Assembly (NCBI GenBank): GCA_007449985.2
Contig: VIIQ02000015.1
Coordinates: 558,001 to 622,000 of the forward strand
Source of the DNA: Desmodesmus armatus
Taxonomy: Eukaryota > Chlorophyta > Chlorophyceae > Sphaeropleales > Scenedesmaceae
Direction: 5' to 3'
DNA length: 64,000 bases
The notes beneath the pieces are model-generated. The model did not search any database. It had not been told where the DNA came from and saw only the letters and a list, made by a program, of their open reading frames with translations. Made by a program: the position numbers and the translations under genes. This document shows, piece by piece, positions 11,301-21,225 of the stretch; within the stretch, counting starts at the first letter, position 1, and every line of letters begins with the position of its first letter.

Positions 11301-13417
11301 ACAACCCTATACCAGGAGGTGCCCAGTGCTCGGACCAAAACATCACGGTCAATAGTGTGACGCCACATACACATGGCCCAGCTGCAGGGGTAGTCAACAG
11401 CCGTGCTTGTTAGGCGTGGTGTATCTCAATGGTGAGGTTTTAAACGCCGGATGCTCCGGCCCCCGGCAGCTGAGTTCGCCTGGTATTTGTGTTCAGCAGC
11501 CGCTGAGGTGCTGGCTAGCGCCCGAGGGATGGGACTCACACCCTTGCACCCTGTCTACTTGCACGGCAGGTGCCAGCGCTGGTGCTGGTGCTGGTTGCAA
11601 GAGAGCCTGAGCCCTCACCTGCACACTCATGCCTGCTTTCTGAGCCTCCTTGAGGAATTCAGTGTAGCGCATGCCTGCACCCACACGAATCGTGCTCTTG
11701 GCCTTGTCTGCCGCAAGCACCTGCAGCACACACGCACACAGCCAGTGCATTGGCTGGATGCACTCCCTGTGTCTACACATTCAGTGGTTGTAATGCTGAC
11801 CAGTCCCTGCAGCTTGGTCTGTCATGGCAGTACGTGGCATATAAATCATGATTAGAATATAATAATTATAATATCATTATATTATCATCATATTTGCGCT
11901 TGGATATGATTCACGGCTGGTCCTGGAACATGTGCACTGCTACACGGCGGAAAGCAGAGCTCAACTGAATACCAAGTCATGCATGTCTGTGCGTTTCTTG
12001 GCGTATGCCAATATATGCAGACACACGCTTCAAGGCTGAAGAACTGCAGCATCTGCACCCAGACACAGCCCTGCTGCTGCTGCTATTAGCTGGTAGCTCA
12101 GCCACGTTCTGTAAATCTGTACCTGTAGCTGTGCTTGCAACTGCAAGTGTAGCTTACTTCGCTGCATCTCAAGGTGGCCTTACCTTGCTCAGCTTGTGCT
12201 GCAAGAGACCGACAGTAAGTGGCGCCTGCTGCGCCTGCTGACCCCTCTCTGTGGTAACCTTACTGCTGCTGATGCGCTGCGTGGGGGTCTCAGGGCAAGG
12301 GAAGGGCGCGCTACTGTGGAACATAGGCCGCGATGTACGCACTGTCACCGGCGTGCCTGCCTGCACATCAGTTGCAGCACGGCCATTAGTCAGGTCAAGC
12401 AGTGGCAAAGTCACACAATGCGCTGTCAAGGGGGCCGAGTGTCCTTAACCACTTGGTCTGCCCAGATATATGTGGTCAGTCGGCAGGGTTGCTGCGCTGC
12501 CGCTGCTGCCAGTGATGCTGGGTGTTATGTGCCTGTCATGGCCAGACATGTGTGGAGTGCAGGTGTGCGCCAGGGTCTGCTACCCATGCGCTTCAGCTCG
12601 AATCGCAGCTGTCGGTGCTGTGGTTGCATCTGCTGGTGCTGTGATAGCAGCTGCAGGCTGCAACTGCACATGCGCAGCGCCACGTGCCTCTGTAACCTCT
12701 CAGTACACATTATGATATGTACCTGTCCTGTGACATTGGCAGTGGCTGGCTGCAAACTACTGCTGATTTGCTGCAGCTGCACTGAAACCCCTGTGCATGT
12801 GCTCTGCCATGATGCTGCTGGTCTTGCTTTCAACTCAATCAGGGTCCCTGCTGCTGTTCATGGCATGAACATGAACACACCTGTGCACGCTTGTGGTAGT
12901 GGGTCATGGCCTGTGCCACCTCTGCTGTGCTGCTAGGGACCACCAAGTCTGTTCCAAAGCACTGTACGTAGTGGTACGCGGCTATGAAGTAGTTCTTGGT
13001 TTGGTAGACGTTACGGCCCATGGCGAACAGGAAGGGGTTGGCTGGGTTGGCAGATACGGCTGCCTGGGCACCTGCATGCAGTTACACCCGACCGACATGG
13101 TGCTGATGCAGACTCCAGACTGGCTGTAACTTGCAGCTGACCCTCAGATCCAATCTCTGACTTCATGGTTGGAGTGGTTTGCTTGCTTGCGCGGGCAAAG
13201 ACACTCTTCGCTGTTGCTAGTGTGGTGTCGGTCGCAACTGCTGCTGCTGGTGTCACTAGGATGTACAGTGTCCATCACCGTTTACACTAGTTATTTAGTA
13301 AACAACAAAGAAAATGCGCCGACATATATTGCCTCGCATACCTGCAGATGGCGCCAGTGAGACCAGCACCAAAGCCAGGAGCCCGACCGAAACTCGGGCT
13401 GCTGCTGATACCAGCAT
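2590..13417 (-). CDS. L-gulonolactone oxidase-like secreted FAD enzyme, 13 exons
   Basis: Exons, in transcript order: 13417-13342, 13071-12881, 12360-12184, 11720-11619, 11150-11013, 10541-10368, 10123-10033, 6949-6810, 5904-5779, 5291-5173, 4851-4660, 3738-3562 and 2779-2590. All introns are GT-AG and phases agree, giving 1893 nt (630 aa plus stop). Residues 1-27 form a hydrophobic signal peptide. An FAD-binding PCMH domain follows, with GLTLGGVLATSAHGSG near residues 191-206 and GMNGGLGVYGVITEL near 241. The C-terminal half is of the D-arabinono-lactone oxidase type. The last exon is a small Cys module (Cys573, 575, 581, 587, 599) like that ending plant gulonolactone oxidase homologues. This family oxidises aldonolactones with O2 in ascorbate-type pathways; the substrate here is inferred. 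Where relatives usually have HWxK, this protein reads CKGK (508-511). Many introns carry copies of exon edges and intron 7 hosts a foldback element. Start and stop codons were checked. Confidence 0.9.
2726..3060 (-). repeat. Tandem copies of the 5' part of the last oxidase exon
   Basis: The first ~63 bp of the final exon of the oxidase gene, with its C-rich acceptor tract, occurs three times with a period of about 130 bp. The minus-strand starts lie near 2779, 2910 and 3050. Each copy encodes a variant of W-M-(K/Q)-C-Y-C-Q-Q-D-x-H-C-P-x-x-H-K-C. Only the copy starting at 2779 runs into the rest of the exon and the stop codon. The poly-G runs at about 2797-2813 and 2935-2946 are the complements of the acceptor tracts. 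Confidence 0.8.
3140..3216. repeat. Long intronic hairpin, ~35-bp arms
   Basis: Arms 3140-3174 and 3183-3216 are near-complementary with few mismatches, separated by an 8-nt loop. It lies in the last intron of the oxidase gene. It could be a small-RNA precursor or a tiny inverted-repeat element; no coding role is visible. Confidence 0.8.
3376..3452 (-). repeat. Diverged copy of the 3' edge and donor of oxidase exon 12
   Basis: This stretch matches 3545-3620, the end of exon 12 together with its GTGAGG donor, at most positions. It lies in the following intron, so it is a decoy splice-donor copy. In-frame change and lack of a matching acceptor argue against use as an exon. Confidence 0.75.
4221..4277. 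repeat. CGG/CAG-type trinucleotide tract
   Basis: A GCGGCGGCAGCGG-type tract in the intron between oxidase exons 11 and 12. It makes Ala/Pro/Arg-rich open frames on both strands that I do not treat as coding. Confidence 0.85.
4503..4645 (-). repeat. GA-rich tracts flanking a copy of the exon 11 donor edge
   Basis: Two GAGAGA tracts (about 4503-4547 and 4612-4645) surround 4549-4612. That central piece is a diverged duplicate of 4651-4712, the last ~52 nt of oxidase exon 11 plus its donor. The duplication probably included one GA tract. Confidence 0.75.
5294..5325. repeat. (CAG)n microsatellite next to the exon 10 acceptor
   Basis: About ten CAG units lie directly upstream, in transcript sense, of the exon 10 acceptor. 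On the minus strand it reads (CTG)n and forms part of the polypyrimidine/acceptor context. A similar tract at 10126-10155 sits at the exon 7 acceptor. Confidence 0.9.
5361..5660 (-). repeat. Partial copies of the 3' part of oxidase exon 9
   Basis: Segments near 5361-5396, 5450-5510 and 5640-5656 resemble parts of 5775-5845 in exon 9. The shared pieces include the stretch CTGATGCCTGCATCTGGTTG and the donor region ACCTACCCTCTGGTCA (plus-strand notation). They lie in the next intron and are interrupted or frame-shifted. Confidence 0.7.
5677..5699. repeat. Interstitial telomere-like repeat (CCCTAAA)n
   Basis: Three consecutive CCCTAA/CCCTAAA units occur in an oxidase intron, with another CCCTAAAC at about 5760. 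A second site is at 10316-10336. TTTAGGG is the usual plant and green-algal telomere unit. Confidence 0.8.
5879..6480 (-). repeat. ~205-bp triplication carrying the exon 9 acceptor edge
   Basis: Three diverged units start near 5879, 6088 and 6289. Each includes, in minus sense, an AG acceptor followed by codons for V-N-A-S-L-G-A-F-W. Only the first unit continues into the real exon 9. The two upstream units could act as alternative acceptors but soon diverge. Confidence 0.75.
6419..6523. repeat. Intronic hairpin with 35-bp arms
   Basis: 6419-6453 and 6489-6523 are inverted copies with about two mismatches around a 35-nt loop. The left arm is part of the triplicated unit, so the right arm is a further inverted copy of the same sequence. 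Confidence 0.8.
7666..8375. repeat. 45-bp tandem array, pyrimidine-rich orientation
   Basis: About 15-16 units of 45 bp containing CATTGCCCTCTTTCCCCTCC. Because 45 is a multiple of three and stops are absent, all three plus frames and some minus frames stay open. These Pro/Ser/Leu or Arg/Gly-rich frames are artefacts of the repeat, not genes. Confidence 0.9.
8866..9456. repeat. 45-bp tandem array, purine-rich (inverted) orientation
   Basis: About 13 units of the same 45-bp repeat as the left array but in reverse complement (GGAGGGGAAAGAGGGCAATG). With the left array it could fold into a very long duplex. Confidence 0.9.
9693..9837. repeat. GC-rich imperfect palindrome inside the foldback element
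   Basis: Arms of about 65-70 bp, each carrying AAATGCTGC in opposite orientation, fold around 9765. It is CpG-rich compared with its surroundings. An 18-bp direct repeat (ACATCTCTGCAATATAAG) lies just to its left at about 9644-9681. Confidence 0.75.
10316..10336. repeat. Second telomere-like motif
   Basis: CCTAAACCCTAAACCCC in the intron downstream, in transcript sense, of oxidase exon 6. Confidence 0.7.
11838..11895. other. AT-rich island in an oxidase intron
   Basis: About 58 bp of almost pure A/T, with partly palindromic TAATAATTATAATATCATTA. It stands out sharply from its GC-rich neighbourhood and lies between exons 3 and 4. No function is evident. Confidence 0.7.
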
Positions 13418-13860
13418 GGCGCAGAACCAGCTTGGAGCAGGTCACTGCAGTTGATCTTACAGGACAAGCGAGGTCTTGCAGATGTGAGGGCTGCTGCACA
13501 TTCAGCTGGAAGGGACCAGTGGACACACAGCTACTTGGCTTGCAGCACCTGCTGACACGACGTCAGACCATCAAGATCTTACTTAGCAAAAAAGCAGCGT
13601 CTCTCGCTTTGTGCAGAACAACTCTACATTGTGTGACATTGTGCTCATCCTTTTTCGAATTCGTTCGTGCTGCAACTGCAGCACCTGGTCGGCGGTGTGG
13701 TCGCAGCTGCGTGCCTTGCATACAGATGACTTGGTAGCAGCTGTCTTGCCTGTATACCCGCGCTGCACTCTTTGTGACGTCAGACGTTTGCTCAGTGTTT
13801 GTTCCCAGCAGATCAGGCACGTTGCTTCTGCTCCCAGCAGCAAAGTGGCCTCCCAGCACA
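13418..13860. promoter_or_regulatory. Shared upstream region, oxidase (-) / uracil-DNA glycosylase (+)
   Basis: The two start codons face away from each other with 443 bp between them. Both 5' untranslated regions and promoters must lie here unless upstream non-coding exons exist. I see no clear TATA box. This is inferred from layout. Confidence 0.5.
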
Positions 13861-16800
13861 ATGAGCAAGCGGGGTCCGTTGGATGCCTTTTTCAAACCAC
13901 TAGCAGCAAGCAACAAAAAGGCCAAGGCACTGGGGGAGGCCAAGGTGTGGAGCTGTGGACAGGCTTCACATGGATGATTGAGCAAGATGAGCATACAGTC
14001 ATCGATGAGGCAACCATCGTGGATGTCCAGCCAGCCTCCCTCACTGCCACATGCACCTCATACATGCCATGCAGGACAGCAGCAAACTTGCAGACCCAAA
14101 CAGCAACCAGCAAGATGATGTCAAGAACAGCTCTGCTGAACAGAGCGATCAGCAAACAGCAGTGCAGGCATCCCGGCAAGCACCGGAGGCATTGCTGCAG
14201 CAGGAACCAGCAGGCAACAACGAGCAGCAAGTGGCAACAGCACAGCAGGTGCCAGAGGCATCTCACACCACTGCAGGTGCAGCAGTAGGAACCAACGCCT
14301 TTGGTGCTCTCATGGCAGCTGCAACGAGCAAGAAGCAGTCCAGCAGCAACAAGCTGAGCTCCGAAGAAATGCAGCAGCAGGCAGACAGGTGCGTGCCCCT
14401 TGCCAGGGTGGCCATTGGGCACATGCCATGTTGGTGCACTGCAGAAAGTACTGAGAAGCCACAGGAATGCCCAAGGTTGCCATGACACCATGCACAAAGC
14501 TGCAGCGCCTAAGGCCCATGGCGACGGCGGCTTCATGAATTTCCATGTAAGAGTTTGCAGCCTCTGTGCATCCTCAACTATGCATGCAGAAGTGTTTCCT
14601 GCAAGGTCCTGCATGCATGCTGGCTGTGCTGGCTGTGCAGGAATCAGGCAGCAGCTGCTGCAGCAGTGCAGGAAGCAGCAGCCACCCAGCAGCAGCTGCA
14701 GCTCAAATTTCTCCTGGTGGAGCCCTCATGGCTTCAAGTGCTGCAGGCGGAGTTTGACAAGCCCTACATGGAGCAGCTGCAGGGCTTCCTCCAGCAGGAG
14801 TGGCAGAGCCACACCATCTACCCACCAAAGGACTCCATCTTCAGGGCATTCAATGCCGTGCCTTTTGACCAGGTGAGCTGCTGCAGCTTGACCAGATGCT
14901 GCCACAGCAGCTGCAGTACACTGCAGTCCACAGGACACGTCTCACGGACGACGTGCATGCATACCGTGTGTGCAAGACTGAGCTGTGCGTGTCTGGTGTT
15001 GCACTGAGTATGATGGCGCGTGTGTGCAACACTGAGTTGCGCGTGTGTGGAAGACTGAGCTTGCAGTCTGTATGCGCATCCCGTCTATCTGCCCCAGTGT
15101 TGTGCTACTCTACTGCAGTGAGAAGGTTCTATGGTGCTCTCAGCTTGTGCATGGTGTGAAGGTGCTCTAAACACACACGCAGGGAACGAGCCCAGCAGCC
15201 GCACAGCAGGTGCAGCAACGGGGTGGCACAGCTGCAGAACAGCTTATTTTGTGCCCACTGGCACTCCCATGGCACTTTGGCAGCGTTGCATCCAGTGTGT
15301 GCAACAACTCTGCCAGCTTGACAGCTAACAGAATGCTTGTGTCCGCGCAGGTCCGTGTGGTGATCTTGGGCCAGGACCCTTACATAAACCAGGGAGAGGC
15401 AATGGGGCTGTGCTTCAGTGTACCCCCAGGTGCGTGTTGATCACTGAAATGCTGTTCCAACTCGCAGCATTCCAGCTGATAGCCAAAGGCATGTGCTGGC
15501 ATCATCCATGCAAAGTTGTCCGTGGTGGTGGAGGAACTGTGTAAGCAGGCAGTGACTCAGCTGCCAGCACACGGTTTCCTGTGATGATCATCCTGCTGAC
15601 ATTGCTGTGGTGTGAATGCTAGGCTGGTCATGTGCCACACAACCCTAGTTCATCAAGTCGTTGGCAGGGGCTTGATGTGTGCTGCTGGCCTGCTTGCTGT
15701 GCCCACCACAGTTTATGCTGACCTGGTGCTGATGTGTGTGCGTGAGGAGGGGAGCAGACTAGCAGACAGTATGTAGTCTCTACCCAGCTGACCTGCCGTA
15801 CATGCACGTAAACATTCATCAGAGCAACTGCCAAACAATGCTCCTGCAGCCAGCACCACCAGTTATTCTTGCTGCCTTGCTGCTGTCCTGCTGTGTGCTG
15901 GGCTGCAGGCATACGGGTGCCTCCCAGCCTGGTCAACATATACAAGGAGCTGTCGCAGGACGTGGGGGCAAAGGTGCCCAAGCACGGCTGCCTGCAGAAG
16001 GTAACTTTCTCAAGGTTGATTGCTTGTGCGCACCCGCAGCCTGTCTGGGGAAGCAGCGGGGTTGATATAGCCGGTCTGCAGTTGTACTGTATGCACTCAA
16101 CTCAACCACTGAGAGATGCAGTAGCAAGGCATACATGCATAATGACCATGTTCTTGCCAGCAGCATGAAGGAATTCAGGCGGCTACGAATGCCAGAGCTT
16201 GCATGATGTTGGGGCCAAGCACGGATGCCTGCAGAAGGTCAGTATTTCACGGGTGATTGCATTTGAGCACCCACAGCTTGTCTGGGGACGTTCCCCAGAG
16301 CAGCTGGTTCACATAGGATTCTGCATGTACTCTTCTCATCCACTGCGAGATGCATGGGCACTTCGTACATGCATCACCATGTGCCACCATATGTTGTTGG
16401 TGGCACATGATGATGCATGTACGACATGCCCATACATCTTGCAGTGAATGCTTTGAGTGCATGCAGCATCCTCAACAGCTGCGGAGGCAGCACCCAAGCA
16501 TGCGGTTTGACTGCTGCAGTAACACCATTGACAGTCAGTTGTGTCTGCTTTTGCCATGCAGTGGTGCAGCCAGGGAGTATTGCTCCTCAATGCTGCGCTG
16601 ACAGTGCGGGCCAAGAACAGCAACAGCCACGCAGGTGGGTGCACAGCACACTAAATGTACTGAGCAGGCTGAGATGTGCAGTATGGACCATTAGTGATAC
16701 TGCGTGGCTAAGCTTTGAAGCATTTGCCTTCTGCGGAATCAGTTACCTGTGCCATTGTAGCAGGGCCGGGCCAGAGTGACTCACATGGCTGAACATGAGT

Positions 16801-17535
16801 GGAACCACTGTTTGGTTGCTGGGTGATATAGTGTGCACCCCCCCCCTTCCGCGTCTTCTCGGGCCCTGTTACATGTTTTAACGCGAGTTTTTCAGCATCA
16901 TATCTTGCGCTGGTGCTTGACCAGCAGCTGACCGTGCCTGGTTTGTTTGTGTTGTGCAGGCAAGGGCTGGGAGAGCTTTACCAGTGCAGCACTGACAGCA
17001 CTGGCCAAGCAGCGGAGCGGCCTTGTGTTCCTGCTGTGGGGCAAGTATGCGCAGGACCGCTGTGCCAAGCTGGACATGAGGAAGCACCACGTGCTGAAGA
17101 GTGTGCACCCCTCACCGCTGTCAGCCCACAGGGTGGGTCGATGCTACAGAGCTGCTGCAGCAAACACACAAACAGGTTACAGCTGCAGCTATGAAGCCGA
17201 GAGACATCATGTCAGCACCAGCAATCATGATTGGTCGTGAGGTGTTTTGTGCTGCAAGCCCAATTGCCTGCTTGGACGGGGGGGTATGCAGGGGTATGGC
17301 ACATTTTGTGTGTGAAGTTTGCTACGTCCCGTGACAGCATGTAGGACAAGAACACCTGTGCTGAAAAAAGTTGAAAAGTAAAATTATATACAGGATGTCA
17401 AATGATCACAGGGCATGCTGTGCTCGTTGCATGCAGGGCTTCCTGGGGTGCCGCCACTTCTCAGCAGCCAACAAGCTGCTAGTGCAGTCCGGACAGCCAC
17501 CCATCGACTGGCAGATCGATGATGTTGACGTCTGA
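13861..17535 (+). CDS. UNG: Uracil-DNA glycosylase, family 1
   Basis: Exons: 13861-13944, 14075-14388, 14641-14872, 15351-15429, 15909-16000, 16562-16634, 16960-17132 and 17437-17535. They total 1146 nt, 381 aa. The enzyme removes uracil from DNA as the first step of base-excision repair. The N terminus [14 protein letters not shown] looks like a PCNA-interacting (PIP-like) motif, as in nuclear UNG2. A Gln/Ala-rich linker to about residue 150 follows, then the catalytic domain. It shows GQDPY with catalytic Asp219, [10 protein letters not shown] with uracil-binding Asn277, LVFLLWG (313-319), and HPSPLS with His341. The residue after GQDPY is Ile222 where His is usual. A TGTAA polyadenylation-type signal lies at 17804. 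Intron 5 contains a copy of the exon 5 edge and a hairpin. Confidence 0.95.
16197..16440 (+). repeat. Copy of UNG exon 5 3' edge and following intron
   Basis: 16197-16440 is a diverged tandem copy of about 15958-16150. It spans the last ~30 nt of exon 5, its donor (here GTCAGT) and intron sequence. Its right part overlaps the hairpin at 16354-16433. Confidence 0.75.
16354..16433. repeat. Hairpin with 36-bp arms and 8-nt loop in UNG intron 5
   Basis: 16354-16389 and 16398-16433 are inverted copies with three mismatches. The architecture (long nearly perfect stem, tiny loop) matches the hairpin at 3140-3216 though the sequences are unrelated. It is a candidate small-RNA precursor. Confidence 0.8.
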
Positions 17536-18454
17536 CGGAGTGCAGGGCATTGGACTGCAGGGCATCCCCCCTCCCCTCAGCGTACTGTACACTCTGCCCG
17601 TACGGTACTTGCCGGTACGCAGGGTGTACATGTACCTGGTGTGTATGGATACTGTGGTGGCTGCACAGAGCTCACTCGGCCATGTGCTGTGTGAAGGGCA
17701 TGGGCTTGTGCTGTGAGCTGGTGGTTGCCATGACACCATACTCGTGACCTCTTGTGGTTGGCAGGCTGGCACCCACTTCTTGCCGTGTCGTTGGTGGGTG
17801 TGGTGTAAGCACACAGTGTGGATTGCAGCCCAATAGTTGTTCAGATGGCTTGCATCCCATTCTTCGAGTGCAGCTGAGTTGTCCGGCCCTGACTCAAGCC
17901 CTGACAGTGAAGGTTTGACTGCTCTCTCCTCGTACCTCCTCTTGCACGAAGCATCAACACACGCCCCACTTTCGAGCCCCTGCCGTCACTTTCGCAAAGA
18001 CTAAGTCTCAGTATTGCCGGCAAAACACACAAGCTTGACCTCAAACTCCCACTCGAGGTAAGCAGACCAAACGTCTCGACTGCGGTATTGAACGAAGTGT
18101 TTGTACCTGAGTGCACGTGGTTGGTGTGTGCTTTGGGGCGGACAGGCGAGAAACTGCTCTCTGCTGCTCTCTGCTGCTCAGGTGCAGTCAGCACAGGGCA
18201 TCTCCAGTGTCCTGAGCACTGGAAGCGTTGAATTCAGTTTCTTCGCTGTAAACAGCATCACAATCTGCAGCACACAAGCACAGTGGCTGTGGCTGTGGTC
18301 CCTGACACCGGAAGGGTCGGGTCAGCCAGACCAAGGAGCAGCGCAACAGCAGTAGCAGCAGCCCTGCAGTCATCAGTATCAGAAACAGCTTTCACAGAGG
18401 CTCTAGAAAGGTACCCTGCTGCCCACCACCACGCAAGGTGTGGGCACAGGTTTG
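17536..18454. other. Intergenic, UNG 3' end to GID4 start
   Basis: Holds the UNG 3' untranslated region with TGTAA at 17804-17808 and probably the GID4 promoter and 5' leader. A short imperfect hairpin lies at about 17585-17630. No separate gene is supported. An upstream exon of GID4 cannot be excluded. Confidence 0.5.
17804..17808 (+). terminator. Possible polyadenylation signal TGTAA
   Basis: TGTAA is the usual green-algal near-upstream poly(A) element. This one lies 269 nt after the UNG stop. Confidence 0.45.
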
Positions 18455-21225
18455 ATGGCTGCAACGGCAGCAGTCAGTGGGTCAGCACGCACAGCTGCAC
18501 CCCAGGATGACAACTGTGAGCAGGAGGCGCGGCCCTGGAGTCCCAGCAGTGCAGAGGACTACTCGGACATGCCCGGCCTGATCAATGCATCTCCCCAGGC
18601 GTTGCACCCCAACGGGCAGCCCTATGTTTACCAGCCCCCTGCGCTGTCCCCTGTGCGGCACTTCCTAGAGGCACCGCCAAGGGGCAGCAGCGACTACCCA
18701 GTTCAAATGGACCTGGAGGAAGCCTTTGACCCAGCAGACGAGATGCCTGCTCTGCTGGCAGGGGATGGCCCGCTGGGCTTCAACTGGCTGGGCACCTCCA
18801 TCCCCGACCCGTGGGCGGAGCAGCACCAGCAGCAGCAGCACCAGGCCCCACAGCAGGAGCGGCACCAGCAGCAGCGCCAGCGCCAGCAGCATGGAGAAGA
18901 CGAGCGCTGGGAGCGGCTCCACGCGCTCAGTTTGTTGCAGCTGCGGCCGCCCCGTGCCACAGGCCAAAGGAGTCGGCCAAGCTCCAGGCGCACGACAGGT
19001 GAGGGGAGGCATGCTGCATGATTTTGGGGTTCACACGGGCTGCCCTGCCTGGCAGCCAGGCCGCAGGGGTGCTTGGTGTGCTGCCCTTGGTTCAAAGGAC
19101 TGGCCTGTTTGGGACACTGAACAACTTGACCCCGGGTGATCTCAGCACTGCCCCAAACGCCACAAAGCCTCCTGCAACTCACCCCCTGCACTCCCTGTTG
19201 TTGTCGTTGCTGCCACAGGGCCTCAGACAGCACGCCCAGCATGGCCACCAGCACAGCCGCCAGCACAGCAGGACTCGCAGGACGGCTCAGCACGCACGCG
19301 GCGGCACATCGACGCCCTGTACGCCACAGCAGTGCAGCAGGTCTGGTCCAGGACAGCACGCCTCTCAGCAGACCTCCTGGGCTGGAACCCGGAGGAGTCC
19401 GATGGGCAAAGGCTCAGGCAGCAGCTGCTGCAGCCGCAGCCGCAGCTGCAGGGGCTGGTACCGCCACACCAGCTGCAGCAGCAGCAAGAGGAGCAGCGGG
19501 AGTACGTGCAGCTGCAGCAGGTGCAGCAGGTGCCGCTACCGCTGGAGTTGTGCAGGCCTCCTGCGCCGTGCAGCTTCCTGCAGGCTGGCATGACGTTTGT
19601 GGGCAACCAGAAGCTGCTGCAGCGGGGCAGCTTGAGGCAGGAGGACCAGTGGCGGGTGCAGGTGGTGCTGCACGTAAGTCAACATGCCTCCTGCTGCAGC
19701 TGCTGGCTGGGTTCTGTGCGTGCATGTGTTGTCTGCTGAGCTGCAGGACAAACGCTAGACACTGCTCAGTGCGCTTTGATGCATCCTAAAGCTTAGAGTA
19801 TTTCGTCAATGCAGGTGGCACCCCCCTGCAACTTGGCAAAGCACTTGCTGAAGCCGCATTGCCTTCATCCATTGCAATATCACCCCAGCACAGCATGTCT
19901 CAGATCTTTGCCCCTCGTGCTGACAGCGCTGCTGTGTGTGCCGACACCTGGACTGTGTGTGCAGGACGTGGACTATGCGCGGGGACTGGTATCAGGCACC
20001 ATGCGCGCAATCGACGTGGCTGGGGCTGCTGGCCCCATCGACACATTCTTTGAGGGCAACATCGTGGATGACATAAACAACTGGTATGGTCCCAGGGTTG
20101 GTGCCTTCACTTAATGCTGGCTGCTCGCTTCAGGGGGCTGAGTGCCTTGATGCTTGAGCTGCTTGCCTGAGATGTGTGCATGCTGTGTTGGTGAGTGGAC
20201 GGTTACAGCTGCTCAGCATGCAAGCAGGTGCCAGTCGGTAGAGAAGATTTTCTGGCTTATGCGTTACTTGTCTGCGTGCCTTCCTCTTGCCCCCCTATTG
20301 CACCCTGCAGCTTCTGGACGCACGCATGGGGTGCCAGCAGGGAGACAGACATGCGCCACTGGTCGAAGTTTGAGACCTTTGCGGACATCAAGTAAGCTCG
20401 ACATGACATGACCACAGGCGGGCTCTGCATGCGCACTCTGCAGCCGTTGCCGCTCATTATCTGTGGGTTGCTGCAGCGCATCAGGTGGACAGCACAGCTC
20501 AGTAGCACAGCACGATCCCGTTTATGCTAGACAGCGCTGCGATGAGGTCTATGAAAGCGCACCGTGCTGACCAGCAGCATGTCTCTAACATGCTGCTGCA
20601 TGCAGGCCCCTTGTGACCAAGCACGCCGGCCGGTGTGGCAAGCTGCAGCAGCACCCCACCATCTTCATGAGGTGGAAGGAACAGTTCTTTGTCAACACCA
20701 ACGAGCAGTGCGGGCTGACGATAGCAGGTGGGTGGAAATTGAAAGCACATACACGGCAGGGAAAGTCGAGACAGTGTGCATGCATGTCTGTAGGAGTGAT
20801 GTTGGCAGAGTGTAAGGTGCCCCGCATGACTGCCCTGCACCCCTTCAGTGTCCTGCCATGCGCATGGATGTCGAGCTGATGCAGTGCTTTTCTATGGGAG
20901 GCCAGCGTGTTGCAGTGTGTGTTGGCTGAGCGTGCATGCCCCCTAGAAGCGGGATGACACGGTGCTATGCTTGTGATTGCCTGGGTTACTTGCAGGGTTC
21001 TACTATGCCGCGCTCGACCGCAGCACAGGCGCCATGCGGGGGCTGTACTATGATCCAGCCAGCAGCCCCTTCCAGGAGCTGTCTCTGCAGGTGGATCAGA
21101 GCCACAGCAGCAGCAGCCGTCGTAGCAGCACAACCGACTGCGTCGATGGCAGACTCAGCAGCAGCAGTGGCAGCAGCGTGACAAGCGGGCGCGGGATCAG
21201 CTTTGCCAGCTACGCCTTTGCCTGA
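18455..21225 (+). CDS. GID4: GID4/VID24-type CTLH E3 ligase substrate receptor
   Basis: Exons: 18455-18998, 19219-19673, 19965-20083, 20311-20391, 20606-20727 and 20996-21225. They sum to 1551 nt, 516 aa. GID4 is the degron-binding subunit of the GID/CTLH ubiquitin ligase, recognising N-terminal proline-type degrons. The beta-barrel domain occupies about residues 305-470. It shows MTFVGNQKLL (306), VQVVLHDVDYARG, TFFEGNIVDDINN (360-372), RHWSKFETF, IFMRWKEQFFV (419-429) and GFYYAALDRSTG (441-452), all landmarks of the VID24 family. The ~300-residue N-terminal extension is Gln/Pro/Ser-rich and probably disordered; its start at the first in-frame ATG (18455) is the least certain part. The Ser-rich C-terminal tail is also low complexity. 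The barrel core spans four exons with consistent phases. Confidence 0.9.

Noticed and set aside
12196..12936. 246-aa plus-strand frame
   Set aside because: Overlaps exons 2 and 3 of the minus-strand oxidase and is Cys/Ser/His-rich without motifs.
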